A DNA stretch of 64,000 nucleotides from an uncultured Oscillospiraceae bacterium (GTDB taxonomy: Bacteria; Bacillota; Clostridia; Oscillospirales; Oscillospiraceae). The stretch is from assembly GCA_947588605.1 (NCBI GenBank), contig CANPYK010000001.1, forward strand, positions 124,001 to 188,000, written 5' to 3'. The notes below the pieces were generated by a model, which worked only from the letters and a program-made list of their open reading frames with translations, was not told the origin of the DNA and made no database searches. This document shows positions 16,211-24,834 of this stretch, one piece after another (the stretch's first letter is position 1; each line of letters starts with the position of its first letter). A program made the translations under genes and the position numbers.

Positions 16211-17689
16211 ATGTGCAACAACATCCCCGAGGTCAAGCTCGGCATCGTCGCGGTGTCCCGCGACTGCTTCCCCATCGCGCTGTCCACCCAGCGCCGCCAG
16301 AACATCGTGAAGGCCTACCAAGGCGAGCTCTACGAGTGCCCCGTCACCGTGGAGAACGAGCACGACGCCCTGAAGGCCGTGGCCGACGTCACCGCCGCCG
16401 GGTGCAACGCTCTCGTTGTGTTCCTGGGCAACTTCGGCCCCGAGACGCCGGAGACGCTCATCGCCCAGAAGTTCGACGGCCCCTGCATGTACGTGTCCGC
16501 CGCCGAGGGCGACGGGGACATGATCAACGGCCGCGGCGACGCCTACTGCGGGATGCTCAACTGCTCCTATAACCTTGGTATGCGCCACCTCAAGGGCTAC
16601 ATCCCCGAGTACCCCGTGGGCACCTGTGAGGACATCTGCCAGATGATCGCGGAATTCGTCCCCATCGCCCGCGCCATCATCGGCGTCAAGAACCTGAAGA
16701 TCATCACCTTCGGCCCCCGTCCCCAGGACTTCTTCGCCTGCAACGCCCCCATCAAGGGCCTCTACGAGCTGGGCGTGGAGATCGAGGAGAACTCCGAGCT
16801 CGACCTTCTCGTCAGCTACAAGGCCCACGCCGGCGATCCCCGCATCCCCGCCATCTGCGCCGAAATGGCCGCCGAGATGGGCGAGGGCCGGTATTTCCCG
16901 GAGATGAACGAGCGCCTTGCCCAGTTTGAGCTGACGCTTCTCGACTGGGCCGAGCAGCACAAGGGCGCCCGCAAGTACGTGGCCTTCGCCGACAAGTGCT
17001 GGCCCGCCTTCCCCGAGGCCTTCGGCTTCGAGCCCTGCTACGTAAACTCGCGTCTGGCCGCCCGGGGCATCCCCGTGGCCTGCGAGGTGGACATCTACGG
17101 CGCGCTTTCCGAGTACATCGGCGCCTGCATCACCAATGATGCCGTGACGCTTCTGGACATCAACAACTCCGTGCCTCAGTACATATACGACGAGGACATC
17201 AAGGGCAAGTTCGACTGCAAGCTCACGGACACCTTCATGGGCTTCCACTGCGGCAACACGCCCGAGTGCAAGATGTGCGAGAGCCGCGCCATCAAGTACC
17301 AGCTCATCCAGCACCGCCTTCTGGAGCCCGAGGGGTCCGAGCCCGACTTCACCCGCGGCACCCTGGAGGGCGACATCGCCCCCGGCGACATCACCTTCTA
17401 CCGCCTCCAGTGCGACAGCGACGGGAACCTCCGCTCCTACGTGGCCGAGGGCCAGGTCCTGCCCGTGGCCACCCGCTCCTTCGGCGGCATCGGCATCTTC
17501 GCCATCCCCGAAATGGGCCGCTTCTACCGGCACGTGCTCATCCAGAAGCGCTACCCCCATCACGGCGCCGTGGCCTTCGCCCACTGCGGCAAGGCCATGT
17601 TCGAGGTCCTCAAGTACCTGGGCGTCAAGGACATCGCCTACAACCAGCCGAAGTCCCTGCCGTATCCCACGGAGAACCCCTGGGCATAA
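16211..17689 (+). CDS. L-fucose/L-arabinose isomerase-family protein
   Basis: 492 aa behind AAGGAGGT. It has the fucose isomerase fold pattern: an N-terminal Rossmann-like part (VKLGIVAVSRDCFP; ALVVFLGNFGPETP), a middle part with metal ligands and a C-terminal beta domain. Candidate ligands are E292 (CEVDIYGALSEY), D316 (TLLDINN) and H450/H451 (YPHHGAVAFAHCG). The 24-residue spacing of E292 to D316 equals that of E337 and D361 in E. coli FucI. It should interconvert an aldose and a ketose, but no kinase, aldolase or sugar transporter is nearby, so the substrate is not known. It is shorter than FucI (591 aa). Confidence 0.8.
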   Translation: MCNNIPEVKLGIVAVSRDCFPIALSTQRRQNIVKAYQGELYECPVTVENEHDALKAVADVTAAGCNALVVFLGNFGPETPETLIAQKFDGPCMYVSAAEGDGDMINGRGDAYCGMLNCSYNLGMRHLKGYIPEYPVGTCEDICQMIAEFVPIARAIIGVKNLKIITFGPRPQDFFACNAPIKGLYELGVEIEENSELDLLVSYKAHAGDPRIPAICAEMAAEMGEGRYFPEMNERLAQFELTLLDWAEQHKGARKYVAFADKCWPAFPEAFGFEPCYVNSRLAARGIPVACEVDIYGALSEYIGACITNDAVTLLDINNSVPQYIYDEDIKGKFDCKLTDTFMGFHCGNTPECKMCESRAIKYQLIQHRLLEPEGSEPDFTRGTLEGDIAPGDITFYRLQCDSDGNLRSYVAEGQVLPVATRSFGGIGIFAIPEMGRFYRHVLIQKRYPHHGAVAFAHCGKAMFEVLKYLGVKDIAYNQPKSLPYPTENPWA

Positions 17690-17708
17690 AGACAAAGAAA
17701 TACGCGCG

Positions 17709-17750
17709 AAAGCCCCCTCCCGGATCTTGCGAGGTCCGGGATGGGGCTTT
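17709..17750 (+). terminator. Intrinsic terminator after the isomerase-like gene
   Basis: AAAGCCCC(CTCCCGGA) pairs with (TCCGGGAT)GGGGCTTT around a ~9-base loop, ending in TTT; 20 bases after the stop. Confidence 0.75.
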
Positions 17751-17774
17751 ACTGTCGCCCTTTTCTACGTCACT

Positions 17775-18250
17775 TAAACCACCCCTGCCGCTCCGCGGCT
17801 GTCCCCTCCGCTGGAGGGGCAAAAGGGAGCGCATAGGTAATCTTGCCCCTCCTAGGTCGGGGTGGCGCGAAGCGCCGGGGTGGTTCCGTCTATCCAACCG
17901 TGCAAATAATCGCACCCGCCCCCGGTTTAGAGCCCTCCCCGCAGGGCGGGGAGGGGGAGGGGTGAGGTGGGAGCCGAAGGGCCTTGAGCGGCTGCGATGA
18001 ACGCACGCACCTCATCCGGCGCCTGCGGGCGCCACCTTCCCCACTTTGTGGGGAAGGCTAGGACGGGGGACGAGGGACGAGGGCTCGAATACCCCGCCGC
18101 TGCGGCGGCACCCCTTTTTCCGAAAAAGGGGTCGGGGGGAATAAGGATGCGGCGCTTCGCGCCGCGTTTTTAAAAAATTGCGCCGCAAAGCGGCGCATCC
18201 TTTCTAAGCCCCCTCCTCGTAGGAGGGGGGCAGGGGGGAAGCGAAGGTGG
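17775..18250. repeat. Mosaic intergenic repeat R1, copy E
   Basis: Between the converging isomerase-like and anti-sigma genes. Same module order as copy D: ACCACCCCTGCCGCT, GAGCCCTCCCCG, CATCCGGCGCCTGCGGGCGCC, TTCCCCACTTTGTGGGGAA, CCGCCGCTGCGGCGG, CCCCTTTTTCCGAAAAAGGGG and GCGCCGC/GCGGCGC. 18010-18250 duplicates 15001-15241. Confidence 0.87.
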
Positions 18251-18284
18251 GACCACAGAACCCCCTCCGCCGTTTCACCGCCGT

Positions 18285-18320
18285 AAAAAGCCTTCGCCGC
18301 GCTTTTGGCGCGGCGAAAGG
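18285..18320 (-). terminator. Intrinsic terminator of the dusB-sigma-anti-sigma operon
   Basis: Minus-strand stem CCTTTCGCCGCGC / GCGCGGCGAAGG (one bulged base) followed by CTTTTTACGG, starting 5 bases after the anti-sigma stop. Confidence 0.85.
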
Positions 18321-18324
18321 GGGG

Positions 18325-19005
18325 TCATTCTGGCTCGGCGGCGAGGACCGCCATGTATTGGGCGCCGGTGGGGGAGGGGTGGGTGACGCGGAGGGCGGTG
18401 GGGAGGAGGGAATCGAATTGCTCCTTTGTCACCTCACAGCCCACAGAGCCGTCGGGGAAGAGGGTTTGGGGGGCGGAGGTCAGGATCTCCTCCGGGAGGG
18501 CGTCGAACCAGGCCACGGCGGCGTAGGCGGCGCAATATTCCTCCACGGTGAAAGGCGTGTCCGGGTCGTCGGGGCGGGTGAGGCGGAAGCCGGTGGGGTC
18601 CCCGGCGTATCCGGCGGGGTCCTCGGCCACGGGGGTGTCGTTCTCCCGCGTCAGGGACACGGGGGCGACGCCAATGTCCTCCGCCTTGTCGTGCCGGGGG
18701 AGGGCGGCGGGGAGGATGGCCACGGCCAGCACCGCCGCGGCGGCCAAAGCGCCGGTCAGGGCGCGCAGGCGGATCTTTTTCCGGTTTTTCTCCGCCCGGA
18801 CGGCCTCCATGACGTTGGTTTTCAATTCCTCCGGCGGCTCCGCCTCAAAATCCAGCGCCCCGTGGGCGGCGGAGAGGATCGTCATGAGCTCCCGGCAGTC
18901 CTGGCAGGAGGCCAGATGGGCGGCAAGCTCCCGCTCGCCGGCGGCGGTGATGACGCCGTCCAGCTTTTCCGATATGAGGTCTTCAAAACGCGTATGCTCG
19001 CTCAT
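18325..19005 (-). CDS. Membrane-bound anti-sigma factor with zinc-finger domain
   Basis: 226 aa. The N-terminal ~75 residues are a ZAS/zf-HC2 domain with the H-x3-C-x2-C zinc motif (AAHLASCQDCRELM), which binds and holds an ECF sigma factor. One membrane helix follows (about residues 80-100, LTGALAAAAVLAVAILPAAL). The ~125-residue external part is not recognised. Start at 19005 is chosen because GGAAGGGG is well spaced from it; a GTG at 19014 is also possible. The gene begins just beyond the sigma gene's stop, the usual sigma/anti-sigma pairing. Confidence 0.88.
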   Translation of the reverse strand: MSEHTRFEDLISEKLDGVITAAGERELAAHLASCQDCRELMTILSAAHGALDFEAEPPEELKTNVMEAVRAEKNRKKIRLRALTGALAAAAVLAVAILPAALPRHDKAEDIGVAPVSLTRENDTPVAEDPAGYAGDPTGFRLTRPDDPDTPFTVEEYCAAYAAVAWFDALPEEILTSAPQTLFPDGSVGCEVTKEQFDSLLPTALRVTHPSPTGAQYMAVLAAEPE

Positions 19006-19010
19006 CGGCG

Positions 19011-19622
19011 TCACCCCTTCCGTTTGTTGGTCTGATTGTTAGACTGTGGCGGCGCTTGAAAAGTTCCGCGTTTTTTCAAAATTTCAGCAAGGGCGGCCCG
19101 GGCACGGGCCAGCCGGGATTTGACGGTGCCCTCCTCCAGCCCCAGGGCCCGGGCGATGTCCTGATAGGACATGCCGTTATACTCCCGCATGAGCAGGATC
19201 CTGCGCTTGTCCTCGTCCAGCTCCTCCATGGCCCTGCGGACCTCCTCCAGCTCCTCCCGGCGCAGGGCCTCCTCGTCCGGGGTGGGGGAGGGGTCGGGGA
19301 TCTCCAGCTCCGCGCCCTCCTCGTCGGCGGGGAGGGGGACCAGCGTCCCCCGGCGGGATTTTTTGAGGATGTCCATGCTGGCGTTGTAGGTGAGGCGGTA
19401 GAGCCACACGGACACGCGGCTCTCGCCCCGGAAGGAACGGAGGTTCTGGAACGCCTTCAAAAAGGCGTCCTGGGAGGCGTCCATGGCGTCCTCGGCGCTA
19501 CCGGTGAGCTTCAGCGCCAGGGAATAGACGTGCTTCTGGTGGGCCAGGACCAGCTTTTCAAAGGCGGCCTCATCCCCCCGGGCGGCGGCGCGGACGATCC
19601 GCGCCTCCTCATCGGCTGTCAT
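19011..19622 (-). CDS. RNA polymerase sigma factor, ECF family (SigW-like)
   Basis: 203 aa. Region 2 (FEKLVLAHQKHVYSLALKLTGSAEDAMDASQDAFLKAFQNL; core EDAMDASQDAFLKAF) and region 4 (DEDKRRILLMREYNGMSYQDIARALGLEEGTVKSRLARAR; core GMSYQDIARALGLEEGTVKS) are both clear, joined by an acidic linker. It directs transcription of a stress or envelope regulon, released when the downstream anti-sigma factor is inactivated. GGAGGG precedes the ATG. Its first 14 bases overlap the end of dusB. Confidence 0.93.
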   Translation of the reverse strand: MTADEEARIVRAAARGDEAAFEKLVLAHQKHVYSLALKLTGSAEDAMDASQDAFLKAFQNLRSFRGESRVSVWLYRLTYNASMDILKKSRRGTLVPLPADEEGAELEIPDPSPTPDEEALRREELEEVRRAMEELDEDKRRILLMREYNGMSYQDIARALGLEEGTVKSRLARARAALAEILKKRGTFQAPPQSNNQTNKRKG

Positions 19623-20610
19623 GGGCTTCCCTCCTCTCCTCGTCCCGCAAAAAGTCCAGGATGTCGCGGGAGACGTCGTATATATCCTGAAGGGTGCACA
19701 CGCTCATGACCCTCTCTTTAAAAAAGGAGGCGCGGGGCATCCCCTTGAGATACCAGGCGAAGTGCTTCCGGGCCTGGAGGCACGCGACCTTCTCGCCCTC
19801 GATGCGCGCGGCGCGCTCGAACTGCCCCACGGCGGTTTTTACCCGCAGGGAATAGGGGGGCAGAGCGGGGATCTCCCGTCCCTCCAAGGCGGCGCGGCAC
19901 CGGTCGAAAAGCCACGGGTCGCCCATGGCGCCCCGGGCGAGCATGGCCGCGTCCGCGCCGGTATAATGTAAAATGTGTACGCAGTCCTCCGCCGTGAACA
20001 CGTCGCCGTTGGCGACGACGGGCACGGAGACGGCGGCCTTGACCTTTCCTATTATGTCCCAGTCGGCGCGGCCTGAGTACATCTGCGCCCTGGTGCGGCC
20101 GTGGACGGCGAGCATGGCTGCCCCGGCGCTCTCCAAAAGGACCGCCAGCTCCACGGCGTTGACGCTCCCGGCGTCGAAGCCCTTGCGGAGCTTCACGGTG
20201 ACGGGCCGGTCGGCGGCGTTCTTCACCGCCTCCACGATTTTCGCCGCCAGGTCCGGCGCGCGCATCAGCGCCGAGCCGTCGCCGGAGCGGACGACCTTCC
20301 CCACGGGACAGCCCATGTTGATGTCGATGAAGTCGCAGTCGGAGACCTCGCAGACCCTGGCCGCCGCCTCCGCCATGCACACGGGGTCGGAGCCGAAAAG
20401 CTGCACCGCGGCGGGGCGCTCGCCTTCGCCCAGCTCCATGAGCTTGAGGGTCTTCTTATCCTCAAACATCAAAGCCTTGGAGCTGACCATCTCCGTGTAG
20501 GTGAGCCCCGCGCCGTGGGCGCGGCAGACCTCCCGGAACGCCAGATCCGTCACCCCGGCCATGGGCCCGAGCACAAGGCGCGTATTGACTTCGACGCCGC
20601 CGACGACCAT
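19609..20610 (-). CDS. dusB: tRNA-dihydrouridine synthase (DusB type)
   Basis: 333 aa. Flavoenzyme that reduces uridines in the tRNA D-loop. Seen: LGPMAGVTDLAFRE start, QLFGSDP, DINMGCPVGKVV with the catalytic cysteine at C101, KLRKGFD, VHGRTRAQMYSG.ADWD, VANGDV and MLARGAMGDPWLF. AGGAGG lies before the ATG. It is first in the operon, with its own promoter; the 14-base overlap with the sigma gene couples an RNA-modification enzyme to an envelope-stress sigma pair. Confidence 0.93.
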   Translation of the reverse strand: MVVGGVEVNTRLVLGPMAGVTDLAFREVCRAHGAGLTYTEMVSSKALMFEDKKTLKLMELGEGERPAAVQLFGSDPVCMAEAAARVCEVSDCDFIDINMGCPVGKVVRSGDGSALMRAPDLAAKIVEAVKNAADRPVTVKLRKGFDAGSVNAVELAVLLESAGAAMLAVHGRTRAQMYSGRADWDIIGKVKAAVSVPVVANGDVFTAEDCVHILHYTGADAAMLARGAMGDPWLFDRCRAALEGREIPALPPYSLRVKTAVGQFERAARIEGEKVACLQARKHFAWYLKGMPRASFFKERVMSVCTLQDIYDVSRDILDFLRDEERREAHDSR

Positions 20611-20645
20611 CCCGCGCCTCCTGACTCCATGACATGAATAGGGTT

Positions 20646-20674
20646 ATTTTACGCAATTTTTGGGGGAATGTCAA
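20646..20674 (-). promoter_or_regulatory. Promoter of dusB operon
   Basis: Minus strand TTGACA (20669-20674), 17-base spacer, TAAAAT (20646-20651), 35 bases before dusB. Confidence 0.85.
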
Positions 20675-20733
20675 TCCGAAACCCGCTTCGGGGCCGGAGA
20701 GAAAAAAGTTTTTCAAAAAATCAAAAATTTCTC

Positions 20734-20762
20734 TTGACAAGGAGCGGAGATTTTGGTATCCT
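20734..20762 (+). promoter_or_regulatory. Promoter of the ribosomal superoperon
   Basis: TTGACA (20734-20739), 17-base spacer, TATCCT (20757-20762). It is the only strong plus-strand promoter I see before rpsJ and implies a leader of about 390 bases. Confidence 0.8.
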
Positions 20763-20769
20763 ATCAAAG

Positions 20770-21158
20770 CGCCTGTGGGCGAGGAATGCCCGCGCGCGTA
20801 CTGCGATGATCCGGGAGATTGCGCGAAAGCGGTAACTTCCGGGGAGTATGTCCGGTCGAAGCTGGAAACTTTTCCACCCGGCCGCGAGCCCAGTGAAACG
20901 GGTCGCGGACGGAAAGGAGGAGCGAAACCCGCGCCTGAGCCCGACCAACGGGAGGGCGAGGTAAAGCGGTTTCAGCGACGACGCAATCGGGCGGCTGAAA
21001 GATTTCCTGTGTACTTGTGACGATATTGCGTATATCGTCTGAGCAGAAGGTCGGCCGGATTCGTCCGGCGCTTTTTGTGGGCAGAAGTGATACGCACGGA
21101 ACCGTGGACGGAAAATTTTTCACCGTACTATCAAATGTACGTTTTGGAGGAAACAAAC
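20770..21158 (+). promoter_or_regulatory. Long 5' leader of rpsJ operon with terminator-like hairpin
   Basis: No credible gene. Visible structures: an 8-bp hairpin at 21019-21039 (GACGATAT / ATATCGTC) and a hairpin at 21054-21069 (GCCGGA-TTCG-TCCGGC, a UUCG tetraloop) followed by GCTTTTT at 21070-21076, which looks like an intrinsic terminator ~80 bases before rpsJ. This suggests attenuation control; the effector is unknown. Confidence 0.55.
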
Positions 21159-21470
21159 ATGGCAGCAAAGAAAACCATCCGCATCAGACTCAAGGCTTAC
21201 GACCACCAGCTCATCGACCAGGCCGCCGAGCGGATCGTGGAGACGGCGAAGAGGACCGAGGCCAAGGTCTCCGGCCCCATCCCCCTGCCCACCAAGAAGG
21301 AGGTCGTCACCATCCTGCGCTCTCCCCACGTCAACAAGGACTCCCGCGAGCAGTTCGAGCGCCGCACCCACAAGCGCCTCATCGACATCGTCTCCCCCAC
21401 CCAGAAGACCGTGGAGGCCCTGATGAGCCTGGAGCTCCCCGCCGGCGTGGAGATCGAGATCAAGCTTTGA
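21159..21470 (+). CDS. rpsJ: 30S ribosomal protein S10
   Basis: 103 aa. [20 protein letters not shown] start, [20 protein letters not shown] and the [10 protein letters not shown] signature are typical. S10 sits in the 30S head and also acts as NusE in antitermination. The ATG at 21159 follows TTGGAGGAAAC; an upstream in-frame extension is not part of S10. First gene of the S10 operon. Confidence 0.98.
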   Translation: MAAKKTIRIRLKAYDHQLIDQAAERIVETAKRTEAKVSGPIPLPTKKEVVTILRSPHVNKDSREQFERRTHKRLIDIVSPTQKTVEALMSLELPAGVEIEIKL

Positions 21471-21552
21471 TTTTTTCGCAATACGGCGTTGCGCCGGCTT
21501 GCCGTACACAAAGTACTGTCTGCGCCGCCGCGCCTTGCCTTGCGAAAAAATC
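21469..21552. repeat. 84-bp fold-back element inside the S10 operon
   Basis: 13-bp perfect terminal inverted repeats (21469-21481 and 21540-21552, GATTTTTTCGCAA / TTGCGAAAAAATC) enclose a GC-rich, partly self-complementary core with a palindromic AGTACT at its centre. The left arm contains the last bases of the rpsJ stop codon. Confidence 0.8.
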
Positions 21553-21559
21553 TTCCTGA

Positions 21560-21693
21560 ACAACCTGTTTAGTTAACAACCCATTGGCCGCGACTTGCGT
21601 TAAGCGGCCAGGGTCATGTCGGCGGAAGGGCCTACGGTTGCTGAAAGCCCAGGCCGTCGACCAATAACCTTATAAAGGAAGGATCGATCAAGA
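21560..21693 (+). promoter_or_regulatory. Structured spacer before rplC
   Basis: A hairpin GGCCGC (21586-21591) / GCGGCC (21604-21609) and further GGCC-rich pairing around 21628-21655 precede the rplC ribosome-binding site (AAGGAAGG). It may be an r-protein binding leader displaced from rpsJ by the fold-back element; no gene is seen. Confidence 0.35.
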
Positions 21694-22398
21694 ATGGAAA
21701 TGACAAAGGTCATCATCGGCAAAAAGGTCGGCATGAGCCAGATCTTCGATGAAGCCGGCAAGGTCGTCCCCGTCACGGTCATCGAGGCGGGTCCTTGCGT
21801 GGTCACCCAGGTCAAGACCGTGGACAAGGACGGCTACGACGCCATCCAGCTCGGTTTTGAGGACGTGGCCGAGAAGAAGCTCACCAAGCCCGAGATCGGG
21901 CACCTCAAGAAGGCCGGCGTCGGCCTCAAGCGGCACCTGAAGGAGTTCAGGCTCGCGGACTGCTCCAAGTTCGAGGTCGGCGACGAGATAAAGGCCGACA
22001 TGTTCCAGAAGGGCGACCAGGTGGACATCACCGGCACCAGCAAGGGCAAGGGCTATCAGGGCGCCATCAAGCGCTTCAACGCCCAGCGGACGCCCACCAG
22101 CCACGGCGGCGGCCCCGTTCACCGTCACGCCGGCTCCATGGGCTCCACCTCCACCCCCTCCCGCATCTACAAGGGCAAGATCGGCGCCGGCCACATGGGC
22201 GACGAGCAGGTCACCGTCCAGAACCTGGACATCGTGGCCATCGACCCGGAGCTCAACATGATCGCCGTGCGCGGCGCGGTGCCCGGCCCCAAGGGCGGCA
22301 TCGTCACCCTGAAGAACACCGTCATCAACCGCAGCAAGGTCAAGGGCCCGGCCCAGACCGTCAGCTCCAACCCGCAGAAGCGTTCTGCCCGTGGTTGA
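21694..22398 (+). CDS. rplC: 50S ribosomal protein L3
   Basis: 234 aa including a long extension loop. [29 protein letters not shown] start, [24 protein letters not shown] and HRHAGSMGS signatures are clear. L3 nucleates 50S assembly and reaches toward the peptidyl-transferase centre. AAGGAAGG precedes the start. 18 bases before rplD. Confidence 0.98.
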   Translation: MEMTKVIIGKKVGMSQIFDEAGKVVPVTVIEAGPCVVTQVKTVDKDGYDAIQLGFEDVAEKKLTKPEIGHLKKAGVGLKRHLKEFRLADCSKFEVGDEIKADMFQKGDQVDITGTSKGKGYQGAIKRFNAQRTPTSHGGGPVHRHAGSMGSTSTPSRIYKGKIGAGHMGDEQVTVQNLDIVAIDPELNMIAVRGAVPGPKGGIVTLKNTVINRSKVKGPAQTVSSNPQKRSARG

Positions 22399-22416
22399 GA
22401 AAGGAGAGACTGAAAT

Positions 22417-23040
22417 ATGCCTAAAGCAACGTTAGTCAACATGGCCGGGGAGGTCATTGGCGATATTGAGCTCTCCGACGCCGTCTTCGGCATCGAGCCC
22501 AACGTGACGGCCATCCACACCGTGGTCCGCAATCACCTCGCCAACCTCCGCCAGGGCACCCAGAGCGCCCTCACCAAGGCCGAGGTCTCCGGCGGCGGCA
22601 TCAAGCCCTGGCGCCAGAAGGGCTCCGGCCGCGCCCGTCAGGGCAGCACCCGCAACCCCCACTGGACCCACGGCGGCGTGGCCTTCGCCCCCAAGCCCCG
22701 CGCCTACGGCTTCTCCGTCAACAAGAAGGTCCGGGCGCTGGCCATCCGTTCCGCCCTCTCCGACAAGGCCCAGGAGGCCAACGTCATCGTGGTGGACGGC
22801 CTGAAGCTGGACGAGGTCAAGACCAAGACCTTCAAGACCTTCATGGACAAGATCGGCGCGAACAAAAAGGCCGTCGTGGTCACCGCCGACGTGGACCGCA
22901 ACGTGGTCCTCTCCGCCAGGAACATCCCCGGCGTGCTCACCACCCCCGCCAACATCCTGAACGCCTATGACCTTGTCAACGCCGACAAGCTGGTGGTGGA
23001 CAAGGCCGCCCTTGAGAAAATCCAGGAGGTGTACGCGTAA
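22417..23040 (+). CDS. rplD: 50S ribosomal protein L4
   Basis: 207 aa. The arginine/glycine-rich exit-tunnel loop is intact ([21 protein letters not shown]), with GVAFAPKPR after it. In enteric bacteria L4 also represses the S10 operon; that is not established in Clostridia. Its stop overlaps the rplW start (TAATG). Confidence 0.98.
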   Translation: MPKATLVNMAGEVIGDIELSDAVFGIEPNVTAIHTVVRNHLANLRQGTQSALTKAEVSGGGIKPWRQKGSGRARQGSTRNPHWTHGGVAFAPKPRAYGFSVNKKVRALAIRSALSDKAQEANVIVVDGLKLDEVKTKTFKTFMDKIGANKKAVVVTADVDRNVVLSARNIPGVLTTPANILNAYDLVNADKLVVDKAALEKIQEVYA

Positions 23041-23336
23041 TGAAAACCTCTTACGATGTGATCGTCCGCCCCATCATCACCGAGCAGTCCATGGAGGCCA
23101 TCGACCTCAAGAAGTACGTCTTCGAGGTCGCGAAGGACGCCACCAAGGCCGACGTGAAGCGCGCCGTGGAGGAGATCTTCTCCGTCAAGGTCGATTCCGT
23201 CAACACCCTGAACGTCCGGGGCAAGGCCAAGAGGACCGGCCGGTACCCTCAGGGCTACACCAAGTCCTGGAAAAAGGCCGTGGTGAGGCTCGCCGCCGAC
23301 TCCAAGCCCATCGAGTTCTTTGAGGGCATGGTATAA
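23040..23336 (+). CDS. rplW: 50S ribosomal protein L23
   Basis: 98 aa. [11 protein letters not shown] start and the [21 protein letters not shown] arm are typical. L23 lines the tunnel exit and docks trigger factor and SRP. The start overlaps the rplD stop by one base, so translation is probably coupled. Confidence 0.97.
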   Translation: MKTSYDVIVRPIITEQSMEAIDLKKYVFEVAKDATKADVKRAVEEIFSVKVDSVNTLNVRGKAKRTGRYPQGYTKSWKKAVVRLAADSKPIEFFEGMV

Positions 23337-23350
23337 GGGAGGATAAGGAA

Positions 23351-24187
23351 ATGGCTATAAAGAATTACAAACCGACTACTCCGTCCAGGCGGCACATGTC
23401 CGTCTCCGGCTTCGACGGAGTCGATAAGAAGGCCAAGCCCGAGCGGGCGCTGACCGAGGTCCTCAAGAAGCACTCCGGCCGCAACAGCTACGGCCGCATC
23501 ACCGTCCGCCACAAGGGCGGCGGCAACCGCCGCAAGTACCGCGTCATCGACTTCAAGCGCCAGAACGTGGGCGTCCCCGGCACGGTCCTGCGCCTGGAGT
23601 ACGACCCCAACCGCAGCGCCTATATCGCCCTCGTGGAGTTTGAAGGCGGCGAGCGCCGCTACATCCTGGCTCCCGTGGGCCTCAAGGCCGGCGACACCGT
23701 CATGAGCGGTCCCGACGCCGACATCAAGCCCGGCAACGCCCTGCCCTTCCAGAGCATCCCCGTGGGCACTGTCGTCCACAACATCGAGCTCTACCCCGGC
23801 CGCGGCGCGCAGCTGGTGCGCTCCGCCGGCGCGGCGGCCCAGCTCATGGCCAAGGAGAACGGCATGGCGCAGGTGCGCCTCCCCTCCGGCGAGTACCGGT
23901 ATATCCGGCTCGACTGCATGGCGTCCATCGGCCAGGTGGGCAACATCGACCACGCCAACGTCCATCTGGGCAAGGCCGGCCGTGTCCGCCACATGGGCAT
24001 CCGTCCCACGGTTCGCGGCTCCGTCATGAACCCCGTGGATCACCCCCACGGCGGCGGCGAGGGCAAGGCCCCCATCGGCCGTCCCGGCCCTGTTACCCCC
24101 TGGGGTAAGCCGGCACTGGGTTATAAGACCCGCAAGACCAAGAACCGCACCGATAAGTTCATCGTCAAGCGCCGCAACGCGAAGTAA
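23351..24187 (+). CDS. rplB: 50S ribosomal protein L2
   Basis: 278 aa. YKPTTPSRR start, [21 protein letters not shown], and the C-terminal [20 protein letters not shown] loop with the conserved histidine near the peptidyl-transferase centre. RBS GGGAGGATAAGGA. Confidence 0.98.
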   Translation: MAIKNYKPTTPSRRHMSVSGFDGVDKKAKPERALTEVLKKHSGRNSYGRITVRHKGGGNRRKYRVIDFKRQNVGVPGTVLRLEYDPNRSAYIALVEFEGGERRYILAPVGLKAGDTVMSGPDADIKPGNALPFQSIPVGTVVHNIELYPGRGAQLVRSAGAAAQLMAKENGMAQVRLPSGEYRYIRLDCMASIGQVGNIDHANVHLGKAGRVRHMGIRPTVRGSVMNPVDHPHGGGEGKAPIGRPGPVTPWGKPALGYKTRKTKNRTDKFIVKRRNAK

Positions 24188-24202
24188 GGAGGGACTGAGT
24201 AA

Positions 24203-24481
24203 ATGAGCAGAAGCATCAAGAAGGGGCCCTACGCGGCACCCGAGCTTTTAAAGAGAGTCGATGAAATGAACAAGACCGGCGAAAAGAAGGTCCTCAAGAC
24301 CTGGAGCCGCGCGTCCACCATCTTCCCCTCCTTCGTGGGCCACACCATCGCCGTCCATGACGGACGCCGCCACATTCCCGTGTATATCACCGAGGACATG
24401 GTAGGCCACAAGCTGGGCGAGTTTGCCCCGACGCGTACCTTCCGCGGCCACTCCGGCAGCAAGACCGCCGCCGCGAAATAA
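24203..24481 (+). CDS. rpsS: 30S ribosomal protein S19
   Basis: 92 aa. [10 protein letters not shown] start, [29 protein letters not shown] (core [17 protein letters not shown]) and [15 protein letters not shown]. It binds 16S rRNA in the 30S head with S13. Confidence 0.98.
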   Translation: MSRSIKKGPYAAPELLKRVDEMNKTGEKKVLKTWSRASTIFPSFVGHTIAVHDGRRHIPVYITEDMVGHKLGEFAPTRTFRGHSGSKTAAAK

Positions 24482-24492
24482 GGAGGACAGAC

Positions 24493-24831
24493 ATGGAAGC
24501 AAGAGCACAGATGAAATACGCGCTTATCTCCCCCCGCAAGGTGAAGATAGTCTGCGATATCATAAGGGGCAAGGACGCCAATGTGGCCCGCGCTATCCTT
24601 ATGAACACCCCCAAGCACGCCAGCGAGCTGATGATCAAGGTCCTGAACTCCGCTATGGCCAACGCCGAGAACAACTTCAACATGGACCCCGCCAGGCTCT
24701 ATGTGGCTGAGACCTACGCCAACCCCGGCCCCATCCTCAAGAGGATGCAGCCCGTCTCCAAGGGCCGCGGCTACCGCATCAACAAGCGCACCAGTCACAT
24801 CACCATCGTGCTGAAGGAAAGGGAGGCGTAA
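24493..24831 (+). CDS. rplV: 50S ribosomal protein L22
   Basis: 112 aa. ARAQMKYALISPRKVKIVCDIIRGK start and the long tunnel hairpin GPILKRMQPVSKGRGYRINKRTSHI (core KRMQPVSKGRGYRI). GGAGG lies 7 bases before the ATG. Confidence 0.98.
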   Translation: MEARAQMKYALISPRKVKIVCDIIRGKDANVARAILMNTPKHASELMIKVLNSAMANAENNFNMDPARLYVAETYANPGPILKRMQPVSKGRGYRINKRTSHITIVLKEREA

Positions 24832-24834
24832 AGC

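Noticed and set aside
20634-21020. Open frame of 128 codons in the rpsJ leader
   Set aside because: Starts before the promoter and has no RBS or family; a chance frame in GC-rich leader DNA.
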